A stretch of DNA of 64,000 bases from Empedobacter sedimenti (GCF_030005555.1 NZ_JASCQG010000001.1:1-64000), one strand, 5' to 3'; numbered from the stretch's first letter, positions 45,023 to 54,748 are shown. A program made the numbers and translations. Notes: generated by a model from the sequence alone, not told the origin.

Positions 45023-45100
45023 TGTCATTCTGAGCTTGTCGAAGAATCTAAGAAAATGAAAAGTTAAAATAATTGTCATTCCGACGTTAGGAGGAATCTC
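45023..45100 (+). repeat. two REP-like intergenic repeats between hmgA and hppD
   Basis: Two related units of 27 bp begin TGTCATTC and end GAATCT(C), at 45023-45049 (with the core GAGCTTGTC) and 45074-45100 (with the core CGACGTTAG). Each is an imperfect palindrome, AGATTC/GAATCT-like at the ends. Similar units are at 59997, 60037 and 63167. They are typical dispersed short repeats of Bacteroidota intergenic DNA. Confidence 0.7.
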
Positions 45101-45145
45101 ACAAAACTTTATACATCATACATAAAAATAAAAAACACAATAAAA

Positions 45146-46276
45146 ATGAGTACACAAACATTTGCAGAAAAAATAGCATTAGCACAAGATTTTCTTCCAA
45201 TTAATGGAACAGATTATATCGAGTTTTATGTTGGTAATGCAAAACAATCTGCACATTTCTACAAAACAGCTTTCGGATTTCAGGAAGTTGCATATGCAGG
45301 CCCAGAAACAGGGGTGAGAGATAGAGCTTCTTATGTTTTGCAACAAGGGAAAATTCGTTTGGTATTAACTTCTGGTTTGAAATCAGATTCTCCAATTTGT
45401 CAACATGCAATGAAACATGGTGATGGAGTTAAAATTTTAGCACTTTGGGTGGATGATGCGTACGATGCTTTTGAGCAAACAACAAAACGTGGAGGAAAAC
45501 CATATATGGAGCCAACTACGATTACAGATGAGTTTGGTGAAGTAAAAATGTCTGGAATTTACACATATGGTGAAACGGTACATATGTTTATTGAGCGTAA
45601 GAATTATAAAGGTCCTTTTATGCCAGGTTATGTGAAGTCTGAATCAACATATCAACCAACAGATTGTGGTTTATTGTATGTAGATCATTGTGTTGGTAAT
45701 GTAGGTTGGAATCGAATGAACGAGGCAGTTGCTTGGTATCAAGATGTTATGGGATTTGTAAATATTTTATCGTTTGATGACAAACAAATCAATACAGAAT
45801 ATTCGGCATTAATGTCGAAAGTGATGAGTAACGGAAATGGTTATTCAAAATTTCCAATTAATGAGCCAGCAGAAGGTCAAAGAAAATCTCAAGTTGAAGA
45901 ATATTTAGATTTTTATGAAGGAGAAGGTGTACAGCATATAGCAGTTGCAACAAAGGATATTGTGAAAACTGTAACAGAACTTAAATCTCGCGGAGTTGAG
46001 TTTTTATCTGCGCCACCAGAGGCTTATTACGATATGATTCCAGAACGTGTTGGTGAAATTGATGAGGATATCAAGAAATTACAAGATTTAGGAATTTTGG
46101 TTGATTGTGATGAAGAAGGTTATTTGTTACAAATTTTTACAAAACCAGTTGAAGATCGTCCAACATTATTCTACGAAATTATTGAGCGTCATGGAGCACA
46201 ATCGTTTGGAGCTGGTAATTTCAAAGCATTGTTCGAAGCTTTAGAAAGAGAACAAGAACGTCGAGGAAACTTATAA
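45146..46276 (+). CDS. hppD: 4-hydroxyphenylpyruvate dioxygenase
   Basis: 376 aa. Two vicinal-oxygen-chelate domains are present; the C-terminal one carries the iron ligands His181 (VDHCVGN), His264 (GVQHIAVAT) and Glu344 (TLFYEIIERHG). The end GNFKALFEALEREQERRG closes the active site as usual. The enzyme makes homogentisate from 4-hydroxyphenylpyruvate with Fe(II) and O2, and so feeds hmgA, 150 bp upstream. The REP-like repeats lie in that gap. Confidence 0.96.
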   Translation: MSTQTFAEKIALAQDFLPINGTDYIEFYVGNAKQSAHFYKTAFGFQEVAYAGPETGVRDRASYVLQQGKIRLVLTSGLKSDSPICQHAMKHGDGVKILALWVDDAYDAFEQTTKRGGKPYMEPTTITDEFGEVKMSGIYTYGETVHMFIERKNYKGPFMPGYVKSESTYQPTDCGLLYVDHCVGNVGWNRMNEAVAWYQDVMGFVNILSFDDKQINTEYSALMSKVMSNGNGYSKFPINEPAEGQRKSQVEEYLDFYEGEGVQHIAVATKDIVKTVTELKSRGVEFLSAPPEAYYDMIPERVGEIDEDIKKLQDLGILVDCDEEGYLLQIFTKPVEDRPTLFYEIIERHGAQSFGAGNFKALFEALEREQERRGNL

Positions 46277-46289
46277 ATCGATATATTTT

Positions 46290-46324
46290 AAAAGCCATTG
46301 GATTATTTCTAATGGCTTTTTTCT
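46290..46324 (+). terminator. hppD terminator
   Basis: The stem AAAAGCCATT/AATGGCTTTT with an 11-nt loop is followed by Ts. Confidence 0.87.
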
Positions 46325-46340
46325 TAATCAAATCTTAAGT

Positions 46341-46369
46341 TTTGTTTATGGAGGTTTCAAATACATTTG
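46341..46369 (+). promoter_or_regulatory. promoter of the PAP2 gene (-33 and -7)
   Basis: TTTG (46341-46344) and TACATTTG (46362-46369) are 17 bp apart, a full match to the Bacteroidota two-part promoter. The ATG is 20 bp further on. Confidence 0.7.
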
Positions 46370-46389
46370 TTCTATAAATTATATGACAA

Positions 46390-47208
46390 ATGAATCTCTT
46401 AAAAACTAAAACCATTATCTCTACCTGCATACTTGTTTCATGTATTTCAATACATGTAAAAGCTCAAGATTCAATTCAAAGAATAGCAAGTGATTCTGTG
46501 CAGATAGATTCAATTTCAAAACAAAGCTTCAATCCAGAAGATAAAGTCTATCATTTTAAAGCAAAAAAACTAATTGTACCAGCTGCTTTAATTACATACG
46601 GAAGTTTGAGTTTGGTCATCCCTGCTTTGGATGATTTAAATAAATCTACTCAAAACGAAATTTTGGAAGATAAAACCAAAGGAAATCGTTTTGATAATTA
46701 TACACAATATTTGCCTGCTGCAGCGGTCTATGGATTAAATTTAGCAGGTGTAAAAGGAAAACATAATTTAAGAGATCGAACAATAATTTTTGCAACTTCT
46801 CAAATCATCAATACAAGTTTGGTGATGGGGCTGAAGCACACTGTACAAGAAGAAAGACCCGATGGAACAAACAATCTTTCTTTTCCTTCTGGACATACGG
46901 CAAATGCGTTTTCTACGGCTCAATTTATGTTTCGAGAGTACCAAGATTCTAATTTTTGGTTGAGTTTAGCTGGGTATCCAATTGCTGCATTTACGGGTGT
47001 TTATCGAGTTATCAATAATCGTCATTGGGTTGGAGATGTAGTTGCTGGAGCGGGAATTGGAATTTTATCTACAGAGTTGGCGTATTGGCTATTTCCTACG
47101 ATTAACAATTGGTTTTCTCCAAAAAGTAAAGAATCAAAAGTGGCGACTATGGTTTTTCCTGTGTATCAGAATAATCAAGCGGGAGTTGGTTTAGTGATGA
47201 GATTTTAA
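46390..47208 (+). CDS. PAP2-family phosphatase, exported
   Basis: 272 aa with a signal peptide ending in VKAQ. The three phosphatase motifs are present: KHTVQEERP (KxxxxxxRP), PSGHT, and YRVINNRHWVGD (SRxxxxxHxxxD-like, with Tyr before the Arg). A short C-terminal strand (AGVGLVMRF) may reach the outer membrane. The family dephosphorylates lipid phosphates such as undecaprenyl diphosphate or phosphatidate in the periplasm. The exact substrate is unknown. It is monocistronic. Confidence 0.88.
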   Translation: MNLLKTKTIISTCILVSCISIHVKAQDSIQRIASDSVQIDSISKQSFNPEDKVYHFKAKKLIVPAALITYGSLSLVIPALDDLNKSTQNEILEDKTKGNRFDNYTQYLPAAAVYGLNLAGVKGKHNLRDRTIIFATSQIINTSLVMGLKHTVQEERPDGTNNLSFPSGHTANAFSTAQFMFREYQDSNFWLSLAGYPIAAFTGVYRVINNRHWVGDVVAGAGIGILSTELAYWLFPTINNWFSPKSKESKVATMVFPVYQNNQAGVGLVMRF

Positions 47209-47252
47209 AATGATTATTTTTCATTAAAAGAACATTTTAATAAAATACTTTT

Positions 47253-47270
47253 AACTAACATTCATTAGTT
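47253..47270. promoter_or_regulatory. palindromic operator-like site before the E2/E1 genes
   Basis: AACTAACATTCATTAGTT, with near-perfect 7-bp arms, lies 50 bp before the E2 start. It is 16 of 18 identical to the site at 50683-50700 before paaK. A possible -7 box TATCTTCA (47286-47293, two mismatches) lies at nearly the same distance as in the paaK promoter. Confidence 0.65.
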
Positions 47271-47319
47271 TTTACAAAAATTCACTATCTTCAACGCATT
47301 AAAACTGCAAAACAAAGAA

Positions 47320-48579
47320 ATGAAGAATATAGAACTAACGATTCCTAAGTTGGGAGAAAGTGTTGAGTCTGTACAATTGGTTCGTTTTACAAAAAACGTT
47401 GGTGATTTCATTAATGAAGATGAAGTAATTGCCGAAGTTTCGACCGATAAAGTAGATTCTGATGTGCCTTCTACAATTGCTGGAAAAATTATTGAGTTTA
47501 GATTTAATGAAGGAGATGAAATCAAAATCGGAGAAGTTTTTGCTATAATCGAGCCTTCAGGAAATCAACAACAATCAGCTCAAAAAACTGAAAATGTTGA
47601 AGAGAAAAAGATTGAAACTGTTACAACTTCACAAACTATAAATTCAATCGATACAAATCAATTTTTATCACCTTTGGTAAAAAGTATTATTCAGAAAGAA
47701 AATCTTCAATCAACAGATGTTTCACAAATAAAAGGTTCTGGTCGTGATGGAAGAATTTCTAAAAATGATGTATTAAATTATATTCAAAATAAATCATTTA
47801 CATCTAATAATTCAAGTAATACTTTAAGTGAAAATAATGTAGTTTCAAGTTCTTCTTTTGGAGCGAAAGATGAAATCATTGAGATGGATAAAATGCGTCA
47901 ATTGATTTCGAAACACATGAAAAAGAGTAAACAAACTTCACCTCATGTGACGGCTTATGTAGAACCTGATGTGACGAATTTTGTGAAATGGCGCGAAGAA
48001 AATAAAGCTGCTTTTGAAGCAAAATACAAACAAAAATTAACGTTTACGCCGTTAATTGTAGATTGTGTTGTTCGTGCAATTAAAGATTTCCCAATGATTA
48101 ATGTATCAGTTGATGAGACTGAGACTAAAATAATCAAACACAATGAGATAAATATTGGTATTGCAACGGCTTTACCAAACAATAATTTGATTGTTCCAGT
48201 CATTCATCAAGCCAATGAATTAAATTTAGAAGGTTTGGCAAAAGGCGTAAATTCTATTGTAGATAAAGCGAGAAACAATAAACTTTCTCCAGATGATGTC
48301 CGTGGAGGAACGTTCACAATTAGTAATGTGGGGACTTTTGGTAATTTGATGGGAACGCCAATTATCAATCAACCTGAAGTGGCAATTTTAGCGACTGGTG
48401 TAATTAAGAAGAAACCTGCGGTTTTAGAGACTGAATTTGGAGATATTATCGTAGCAAGACAATTTATGTATTTGTCACTTTCGTTTGATCATCGTGTGAT
48501 AGACGGATCTTTGGGAGGAGTTTTCTTGAAAAGAATTTCAGATTACATGGAGAATTGGGATGTTAACACACAAATTTAA
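47320..48579 (+). CDS. 2-oxoacid dehydrogenase E2 (dihydrolipoamide acyltransferase)
   Basis: 419 aa. A single N-terminal lipoyl domain has the lipoyl-Lys44 in STDKVDSDVP. A Gln/Thr-rich linker follows. The E1/E3-binding peripheral domain is at about 108-143 (FLSPLVKSIIQKENL, GSGRDGRISKNDVL), and the catalytic domain ends with SFDHRVIDGS (catalytic His and Asp). It moves the acyl group made by E1 to CoA. The pairing with a fused E1 suggests a branched-chain oxoacid complex. The E3 gene is not here. It starts 6 bp before E1 ends the operon pair, so both are cotranscribed. Confidence 0.93.
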   Translation: MKNIELTIPKLGESVESVQLVRFTKNVGDFINEDEVIAEVSTDKVDSDVPSTIAGKIIEFRFNEGDEIKIGEVFAIIEPSGNQQQSAQKTENVEEKKIETVTTSQTINSIDTNQFLSPLVKSIIQKENLQSTDVSQIKGSGRDGRISKNDVLNYIQNKSFTSNNSSNTLSENNVVSSSSFGAKDEIIEMDKMRQLISKHMKKSKQTSPHVTAYVEPDVTNFVKWREENKAAFEAKYKQKLTFTPLIVDCVVRAIKDFPMINVSVDETETKIIKHNEINIGIATALPNNNLIVPVIHQANELNLEGLAKGVNSIVDKARNNKLSPDDVRGGTFTISNVGTFGNLMGTPIINQPEVAILATGVIKKKPAVLETEFGDIIVARQFMYLSLSFDHRVIDGSLGGVFLKRISDYMENWDVNTQI

Positions 48580-48584
48580 TCAGA

Positions 48585-50639
48585 ATGGAAATCACACAAT
48601 CAACAACAACATTACTTAAACAAGCATACGAATTATTGGGTACAGCAAAAGCTTTAACCGAATTATACGAAGAAAATAAAGCCGTTGCAAGCAAATATGT
48701 ACACGCAACTTCGCGTGGACACGAGGCAATTCAAATTGCAACAGGATTACAATTATTACCACAAGATTACTTAAGCGCATATTACCGTGATGATGCCATG
48801 TTATTATCAATCGGAATTACGCCTTACGAATTGATGTTGCAATTATTAGCAAAGCGCGAAGATATTTTTTCTGGAGGAAGAACCTATTATTCTCATCCAA
48901 GTTTGCGTCGTGATAATATGCCGAAAATTCCGCATCAAAGTAGTGCAACAGGAATGCAAGCGATTCCAACAACTGGAATTGCAATGGGAATGCAATACAA
49001 AGAATTAGAAGGTCTTTGTGACGAAGAAATAAAACCAATTGCGGTTTGTTCGTTAGGAGATGCGTCTTGTACAGAAGGTGAGGTGGCTGAAGCTTTCCAA
49101 ATGGCAGCTTTGAAACAATTACCAATTTTATATTTGGTTCAAGATAATGAATGGGATATTTCGGCTTCGGCAGATGAAATTCGTGCGCAGGATATCGCTC
49201 ATTATGCGAAAGGTTTCAATGGTTTGGAAGTTTTTGTGGTTGATGGAACAGACTTCTTGGCTTCTTATGAAACGATTCAACGTGCAATTGAGATTATTCG
49301 TACAGAACGTCGTCCGATTTTGGTTCATGCAAAAGTTCCTTTATTGAATCATCATACATCTGGTGTTCGCAAAGAATGGTATAGAGATGATTTGGAGGAA
49401 GCGCAATCTCGTGATCCTTACGATAAATTAAAGAATACATTATTAAATGATGGTTTCGATGAAAATGATTTAATCGAAATTGAGAATAAGATAAAAGAAC
49501 AAGTTCAGGCTGAATATCAAGAAGCATTAAAAGCAGAAGATCCTCGTCCTGAAGATTTATATACGCATGTTTTTGCGCTAACACCTATAACGGAAGAAAA
49601 AGGGAATCGTTCGCCAGAAGGAAAAGATAAAACAGTGATGGTGGATTCGGCATTGTTTGCGATTCGCGAATTGATGGCAGAACATCCAGAAGCTTTATTA
49701 TATGGACAAGATGTTGGGTTGCGTTTGGGTGGAGTTTTTCGTGAAGCGGCAACTTTAGCAAAACAATATGGTAAAAATCGTGTATTTAATACACCGATTC
49801 AAGAAGCATTTATAATCGGATCTACAGTTGGAATGTCTGCAGTAGGTTTAAAACCAATAGTTGAGGTGCAATTTGCCGATTATATTTGGCCAGGTCTTAA
49901 TCAGTTGTTTACAGAAGTGGCACGTTCTAATTATTTATCAAACGGTAAATGGCCAGTTTCGATGATTTTACGTGTGCCAATTGGTGCGTACGGAAGCGGA
50001 GGACCTTATCATTCAAGTTCGGTTGAGAGTGTTTTGACGAATATTAAAGGAATCAAGATTGCTTATCCATCTACTGGAGCGGATTTGAAAGGTTTGATGA
50101 AAGCAGCGTATTACGATCCAAATCCTGTGGTGGTGCTAGAGCATAAAGGGTTGTATTGGAGTAAAATAAAAGGAACAGAAGATGCAGCGACAGTTGAACC
50201 AGACGAAGATTATGTGTTACCTTTCGGTAAAGCACGTGAAGTTTTAATGGTTGAATCTTCTCAAAATCATAATTCTGTAACGATTATTACTTATGGAATG
50301 GGTGTGTATTGGGCGAAGCAAGCGGCTAAGGATTTTCCTAATCAAGTCGAAATTATAGATTTACGAACGTTAGTTCCGTTAGATGAGGAAGCAATCTTTA
50401 ATAGTGTAAAAAAACACAATCGTTGTATTGTCTTAACAGAGGAAGCGAAGCAAAACTCTTTTGCACAGAGCATTGCAGGTTTAATTAATGAAGAATGTTT
50501 TGAGTATTTAGATGCACCAATTCGTGTGTTAGGAGCGCAAGATATGCCGGCAATTCCATTAAATTCGGTTTTGGAAGCAGAAATGTTACCAAATGCAGAG
50601 AAGTTAAAGTTGTTGATTAATAATGTTTTATCTTATTAA
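48585..50639 (+). CDS. 2-oxoacid dehydrogenase E1, fused alpha and beta subunits
   Basis: 684 aa. The alpha half (1-330) has the thiamine diphosphate motif GDASCTEGEVAEAFQMAALKQLPILYLVQDN. The beta half (about 350-684) has the typical transketolase-like block DVGLRLGGVFREA, QEAFIIGSTVGMSAVGLKPIVEVQFADYIWP. Such fused E1 proteins are usual for branched-chain 2-oxoacid dehydrogenases of Bacteroidota. It decarboxylates the oxoacid and acylates the E2 lipoyl group. It follows E2 by 5 bp. The substrate (branched-chain or aromatic oxoacids) is not proven by sequence. Confidence 0.92.
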   Translation: MEITQSTTTLLKQAYELLGTAKALTELYEENKAVASKYVHATSRGHEAIQIATGLQLLPQDYLSAYYRDDAMLLSIGITPYELMLQLLAKREDIFSGGRTYYSHPSLRRDNMPKIPHQSSATGMQAIPTTGIAMGMQYKELEGLCDEEIKPIAVCSLGDASCTEGEVAEAFQMAALKQLPILYLVQDNEWDISASADEIRAQDIAHYAKGFNGLEVFVVDGTDFLASYETIQRAIEIIRTERRPILVHAKVPLLNHHTSGVRKEWYRDDLEEAQSRDPYDKLKNTLLNDGFDENDLIEIENKIKEQVQAEYQEALKAEDPRPEDLYTHVFALTPITEEKGNRSPEGKDKTVMVDSALFAIRELMAEHPEALLYGQDVGLRLGGVFREAATLAKQYGKNRVFNTPIQEAFIIGSTVGMSAVGLKPIVEVQFADYIWPGLNQLFTEVARSNYLSNGKWPVSMILRVPIGAYGSGGPYHSSSVESVLTNIKGIKIAYPSTGADLKGLMKAAYYDPNPVVVLEHKGLYWSKIKGTEDAATVEPDEDYVLPFGKAREVLMVESSQNHNSVTIITYGMGVYWAKQAAKDFPNQVEIIDLRTLVPLDEEAIFNSVKKHNRCIVLTEEAKQNSFAQSIAGLINEECFEYLDAPIRVLGAQDMPAIPLNSVLEAEMLPNAEKLKLLINNVLSY

Positions 50640-50682
50640 TTAGTGAGATAGTTAATTATGATTGTAAATTTTACACTAAAAA

Positions 50683-50700
50683 AACTAACGTTTGTTAGTT
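50683..50700. promoter_or_regulatory. palindromic operator overlapping the paaK promoter
   Basis: AACTAACGTTTGTTAGTT has perfect 7-bp arms AACTAAC/GTTAGTT. It covers the TTTG that serves as the -33 element (50691-50694) of the paaK promoter, so binding there should block transcription. The TetR-family gene is the second gene of the operon, the usual autorepressed layout. Confidence 0.75.
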
Positions 50701-50725
50701 TATGTTAATTTTTTGATTAAATTTG
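50691..50725 (+). promoter_or_regulatory. paa operon promoter (-33 and -7)
   Basis: TTTG (50691-50694) and TAAATTTG (50718-50725) are 23 bp apart, at the long end of the usual range. The -7 box is an exact match. The leader before the paaK ATG at 50757 is about 27 nt. Confidence 0.65.
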
Positions 50726-50756
50726 TTATTATCAAAAATCAAAATCTGCAAAAATT

Positions 50757-52094
50757 ATGATATTTAATCCCGAGATAGAACAAATGCCAATTGAAAAATT
50801 GCGCGTTCTTCAAAACGAAAGACTTCAAAATATGTTACAAAAAGTGTACAAAAATGTACCTTTTTACAAAGAAGCATTTGATACAGCTGGAATCAAACCA
50901 GAAGATATCAATGGAGTTGAAGATTTACACAAGCTACCTTTCACCAAAAAAACACATTTAAGAGAGAACTATCCATTCGGATTATTTGCAGAACCAAAGA
51001 GTAATGTAATCCGTTTACATTGTTCAAGCGGTACAACAGGAAAACCAACTGTTGTAGGCTATACCAAAAATGACATCGAATTATTTTCAGAAGTAGTAGC
51101 GCGTTCTTTAGCAGCTTCTGGATGCGAACCAGGAATGACATTACAAAATGCCTATGGTTATGGTTTATTTACAGGTGGTTTGGGATTACACTATGGAGCA
51201 GAGAAATTAGGAATGACAGTTGTTCCTATTTCAGGCGGAAATACGGAGAAACAAATCATGTTGTTGAAGGATTTTCAAGCTGATGCGATTTGTGCAACGC
51301 CTTCGTATGCATTAACAGTAGCAGAGGAAATCAAGAAAAGAGGAGAATCGTTAGATAATTTTAATTTAAAGTTTGCGATTTTAGGATCAGAACCTTGGTC
51401 AGAAGCGTTACGTCAAGAAGTAGAAGGAAGTTTAAATATCAAAGCTTCCAATATTTATGGATTGAGCGAAATTATCGGCCCTGGTGTATCTAACGAAGAT
51501 TACGAAGAGCAAGGAACAGGATCTTACATTTGGGAAGATCATTTCTTTCCAGAAATTGTAGACGAAAAAACAGGTGAACCTGTACCATATGGACAACCTG
51601 GTGTATTAGTGATTACAACGTTAACAAAAGAAGCTTTACCGTTGGTACGTTATTGGACGGGAGATATTACAACCCTTACATACGAACATTCTAAGAAAAG
51701 AACACATATCAAAATGGGACCAATCATTGGTCGTGCTGATGATATGATGATTATTAGAGGTGTAAATTTCTTCCACACGCAAATCGCTGATTTTATTCCA
51801 GAATTTCCAGAGTTATCGCCAAATTATCAAGTAGTTTTAACAAAACCTAAAAATATGGATGCTGTAGAAGTTGGATTTGAAATTAATCCTGACTATTTTG
51901 CAAGCCAAGGTTTATCTTGTGATAATTTGAACGACGAATCTAATCTTGCATGTTGTAAATTACTTTCTAACATTCATAAAAAAATTAGAGACAATATCGG
52001 ATTAGGAATGAATGTCAAATTGTATCAAGTAGATGAACTTCCGAAAAGTGAAGGAGGTAAATTAAACCGAATCATCGATAACAGACATTTATAA
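50757..52094 (+). CDS. paaK: phenylacetate-CoA ligase
   Basis: 445 aa, the usual PaaK length. The AMP-binding P-loop is CSSGTTGKPTVVGYT (about residues 82-96), with YGLSEIIGPGV and the hinge MIIRGVNFFHTQI further on. It activates phenylacetate to phenylacetyl-CoA with ATP in the cytoplasm, the first step of the paa pathway. It heads the operon behind a palindromic operator and is followed 5 bp later by the TetR regulator. Confidence 0.96.
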   Translation: MIFNPEIEQMPIEKLRVLQNERLQNMLQKVYKNVPFYKEAFDTAGIKPEDINGVEDLHKLPFTKKTHLRENYPFGLFAEPKSNVIRLHCSSGTTGKPTVVGYTKNDIELFSEVVARSLAASGCEPGMTLQNAYGYGLFTGGLGLHYGAEKLGMTVVPISGGNTEKQIMLLKDFQADAICATPSYALTVAEEIKKRGESLDNFNLKFAILGSEPWSEALRQEVEGSLNIKASNIYGLSEIIGPGVSNEDYEEQGTGSYIWEDHFFPEIVDEKTGEPVPYGQPGVLVITTLTKEALPLVRYWTGDITTLTYEHSKKRTHIKMGPIIGRADDMMIIRGVNFFHTQIADFIPEFPELSPNYQVVLTKPKNMDAVEVGFEINPDYFASQGLSCDNLNDESNLACCKLLSNIHKKIRDNIGLGMNVKLYQVDELPKSEGGKLNRIIDNRHL

Positions 52095-52099
52095 AATAT

Positions 52100-52672
52100 A
52101 TGCCTAAACAAAGTAAAAAAGAACTGATTATTCAAGAAGCTGCATTAATCTTTAAACAAAAAGGTTATTCGGCAACATCAATGCGTGAGCTAGCAGAAAA
52201 GGTCGGAATGGAAGCCGCAAGTTTATACAATCACATTCGTTCGAAGGACGAAATTTTAGAAGAGATTTGTTTTAAAGTTGCCAATCAATATGTTTCGCAC
52301 ATTAGTTCTATTGAAGATACAAATGAGTCAAATGTTCAGAAATTGAGAGATTTAATTCAATTGCACGTCAGAATGATCATTGCTGAGCCAAACGAAGTTT
52401 CTGTAGCAAATAACGACTGGAAAAATCTTTCGGATACGAAAAAAGAGTTGTACAAAACAATTCGAAAAGGATACGAAAAAAGAATCGCCAATCTTATCAA
52501 AGCAGGAATTGCGGCAGGCGAATTTAAAGACTTGAATGTTTCGGTTGCTTTATTTACTTTATTATCATCATTACGTTGGATAGAATTGTGGTACAAACCA
52601 GGGAGAGATATCTCACCAGAACAATTAGAAAATGACTTAATGACACTATTAATTAACGGATTTCAAAAATAA
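52100..52672 (+). CDS. TetR-family regulator of the paa genes (PaaR-like)
   Basis: 190 aa. The N-terminal helix-turn-helix is TSMRELAEKVGMEAASLYNHIRSKDEIL (27-54). The C-terminal ligand domain fits the acyl-CoA-sensing TetR type. It lies between paaK and paaE with gaps of 5 bp and 1 bp, so it is made along with the pathway. By analogy with PaaR regulators, which release DNA on binding phenylacetyl-CoA, I infer that it represses the paa operon and the E2/E1 operon through the shared 18-bp palindrome. Binding has not been shown. Confidence 0.9.
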   Translation: MPKQSKKELIIQEAALIFKQKGYSATSMRELAEKVGMEAASLYNHIRSKDEILEEICFKVANQYVSHISSIEDTNESNVQKLRDLIQLHVRMIIAEPNEVSVANNDWKNLSDTKKELYKTIRKGYEKRIANLIKAGIAAGEFKDLNVSVALFTLLSSLRWIELWYKPGRDISPEQLENDLMTLLINGFQK

Positions 52673-52673
52673 T

Positions 52674-53756
52674 ATGGCTATAAATTTTCACCAATTACGC
52701 GTTAAAAATGTAAAAAAGGAAACACCAGATTGTGTATCCGTTACATTTGAAGTGCCAGAAGAATTAAACCAAGAATTCAAATTCAAACATGGTCAATATT
52801 TAACGTTTAAGAATCTTCACAATAATGAAGAAATTAGACGTTCTTACTCAATTTGTTCAAGTCCTTTGGATAATGAATTAAGAGTTGCTGTAAAGAAAAT
52901 TGAGGATGGAATTTTCTCGACATTTGTTAACGATACAATCAAAGTTGGCGATGTTCTTGATGTAATGACTCCACAAGGTAATTTCTTTACAGAAGTACAT
53001 GAAGACAACAAAAAATTATATGTAGGAATTGTAGCGGGATCAGGAATTACACCTGTACTTTCTATCATCAAAACAGTCCTACAAACAGAGCCTAACAGCC
53101 AATTTGTGCTGATTTATGGAAACAGAAACAAAGGATCGATTATTTTTAAAGAAGAAATTGAAGCATTAAAAAATAAATATATGGAACGCATCAGCGTTTA
53201 CAATATTTTGAGTCGCGAAACGGCTGATGCTGAGATTTTGAGTGGTCGTATTGATAAAGCAAAAATTGAATATTTCTTGCAAAATATCATCGATCCAAAA
53301 GAAGTAAGCGAAGTTTTCCTTTGTGGACCAGAAGATATGATTTTAAGCGGTCGTGACGCTTTTGTAGAAGCAGGAGTTGATGCAAAACATTTGCATTTCG
53401 AATTATTCTATAGTGCATCTGCAGAAGCGAAAAAGGTAGAGCGTCAAAAAGCTGTAAAACAATCAGATGACACAATGAGTAAAGTAACCATCAAATTAGA
53501 TGCAACAGCTTTACAAATCGATTTGGGTTACAATGGCGACACAATCTTAGATGCGGCTTTACAAAACGGAGCTGATTTACCTTATGCTTGTAAAGGTGGT
53601 GTTTGTGCAACTTGTAAGTGTAAAGTAGAGAAGGGTGAGGTAGAAATGGACATCAACTACTCACTTGAGCCAGATGAATTAGAAAGAGGATTTGTATTAG
53701 CTTGTCAAGCGCATCCTCGTTCTGCTGAAGTCGTGGTAGATTTTGATGCCAAATAA
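52674..53756 (+). CDS. paaE: phenylacetyl-CoA epoxidase reductase subunit PaaE
   Basis: 360 aa. The FAD-binding motif RRSYSICSS is at 55-63, and the NAD(P)-binding region GIVAGSGITPVLSIIK follows. The C-terminal plant-type [2Fe-2S] domain has Cys306, Cys311, Cys314 and Cys344. It passes electrons from NAD(P)H to the di-iron PaaA subunit. It lies directly after the TetR gene (1 bp) and before paaA. In this phylum paaE precedes paaABCD, unlike E. coli where it is last. Confidence 0.95.
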   Translation: MAINFHQLRVKNVKKETPDCVSVTFEVPEELNQEFKFKHGQYLTFKNLHNNEEIRRSYSICSSPLDNELRVAVKKIEDGIFSTFVNDTIKVGDVLDVMTPQGNFFTEVHEDNKKLYVGIVAGSGITPVLSIIKTVLQTEPNSQFVLIYGNRNKGSIIFKEEIEALKNKYMERISVYNILSRETADAEILSGRIDKAKIEYFLQNIIDPKEVSEVFLCGPEDMILSGRDAFVEAGVDAKHLHFELFYSASAEAKKVERQKAVKQSDDTMSKVTIKLDATALQIDLGYNGDTILDAALQNGADLPYACKGGVCATCKCKVEKGEVEMDINYSLEPDELERGFVLACQAHPRSAEVVVDFDAK

Positions 53757-53778
53757 TCAACTTTAAAAACTTTTAGAA

Positions 53779-54744
53779 ATGAGTGCAAAAGAAATTGATT
53801 TTCAAGAAATCTTTGATAATAAGATTGAAAATGAAGTTCGTATCGAACCAAAAGATTGGATGCCAGACGCATACCGCAAAACATTAATCAGACAAATCTC
53901 TCAACACGCTCACTCAGAAATTGTTGGGATGTTACCAGAAGCAAACTGGATTACAAGAGCGCCTTCGTTAAATAGAAAGAAAATTTTGTTAGCGAAAGTT
54001 CAAGACGAAGCTGGGCACGGATTATACTTATATTGTGCTGCTGAAACGTTAGGAACAAGCCGTATCCAAACTTTAAATGATTTACATTCAGGTAAAGCAA
54101 AATATTCATCAATCTTCAATTATCCAACCCTTACTTGGGCAGATATCGGAATGATTGGTTGGTTGGTAGATGGAGCTGCGATTTTGAATCAAGTTCCGTT
54201 ATGTAGAACTTCTTACGGACCTTATGCTCGCGCAATGGTACGTGTTTGTAAAGAAGAATCTTTCCACCAAAGACAAGGTTACGAAGCATTAGTGGTATTA
54301 TCAAAAGGAACACCAGAACAAAAAGCGATGTTGCAAGATGCAATGAATCGTTGGTGGTGGCCTACATTAATGATGTTTGGGCCAAAGGATGAAGAATCAT
54401 CAAACTCAGAATTATCAATGAAATGGAGAATCAAACGTTTCTCAAATGACGAATTACGTCAACGTTTCGTGGATATTTCTATTCCTCAAGCTGAATATTT
54501 AGGATTAACTATTCCAGATCCAGATCTAAAATTCAACGAAGAAACAGGTCATTACGAATTCGGAGAAATTGATTGGGAAGAATTCTGGAATGTTGTGAAA
54601 GGAAACGGTAAATGTAACAAACAACGTTTGGATGCTCGCCGTAACGCACACAACGAAGGAGCTTGGGTTCGTGACGCTGCAACAGCTTACCACGAAAAAA
54701 GAAAACAAAGAGAATTAGAAAAAGAACAACGCAAAAACGCATAA
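53779..54744 (+). CDS. paaA: 1,2-phenylacetyl-CoA epoxidase, catalytic subunit PaaA
   Basis: 321 aa. The ferritin-like four-helix bundle holds the di-iron ligands: an early Glu region HSEIVG (45-50), DEAGH (76-80), and KEESFHQ (158-164). It epoxidises the ring of phenylacetyl-CoA with O2. It works with PaaB, PaaC and PaaE. A basic, Glu/Arg-rich tail closes the protein. It is 4 bp from paaB. Confidence 0.97.
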   Translation: MSAKEIDFQEIFDNKIENEVRIEPKDWMPDAYRKTLIRQISQHAHSEIVGMLPEANWITRAPSLNRKKILLAKVQDEAGHGLYLYCAAETLGTSRIQTLNDLHSGKAKYSSIFNYPTLTWADIGMIGWLVDGAAILNQVPLCRTSYGPYARAMVRVCKEESFHQRQGYEALVVLSKGTPEQKAMLQDAMNRWWWPTLMMFGPKDEESSNSELSMKWRIKRFSNDELRQRFVDISIPQAEYLGLTIPDPDLKFNEETGHYEFGEIDWEEFWNVVKGNGKCNKQRLDARRNAHNEGAWVRDAATAYHEKRKQRELEKEQRKNA

Positions 54745-54748
54745 AAAG

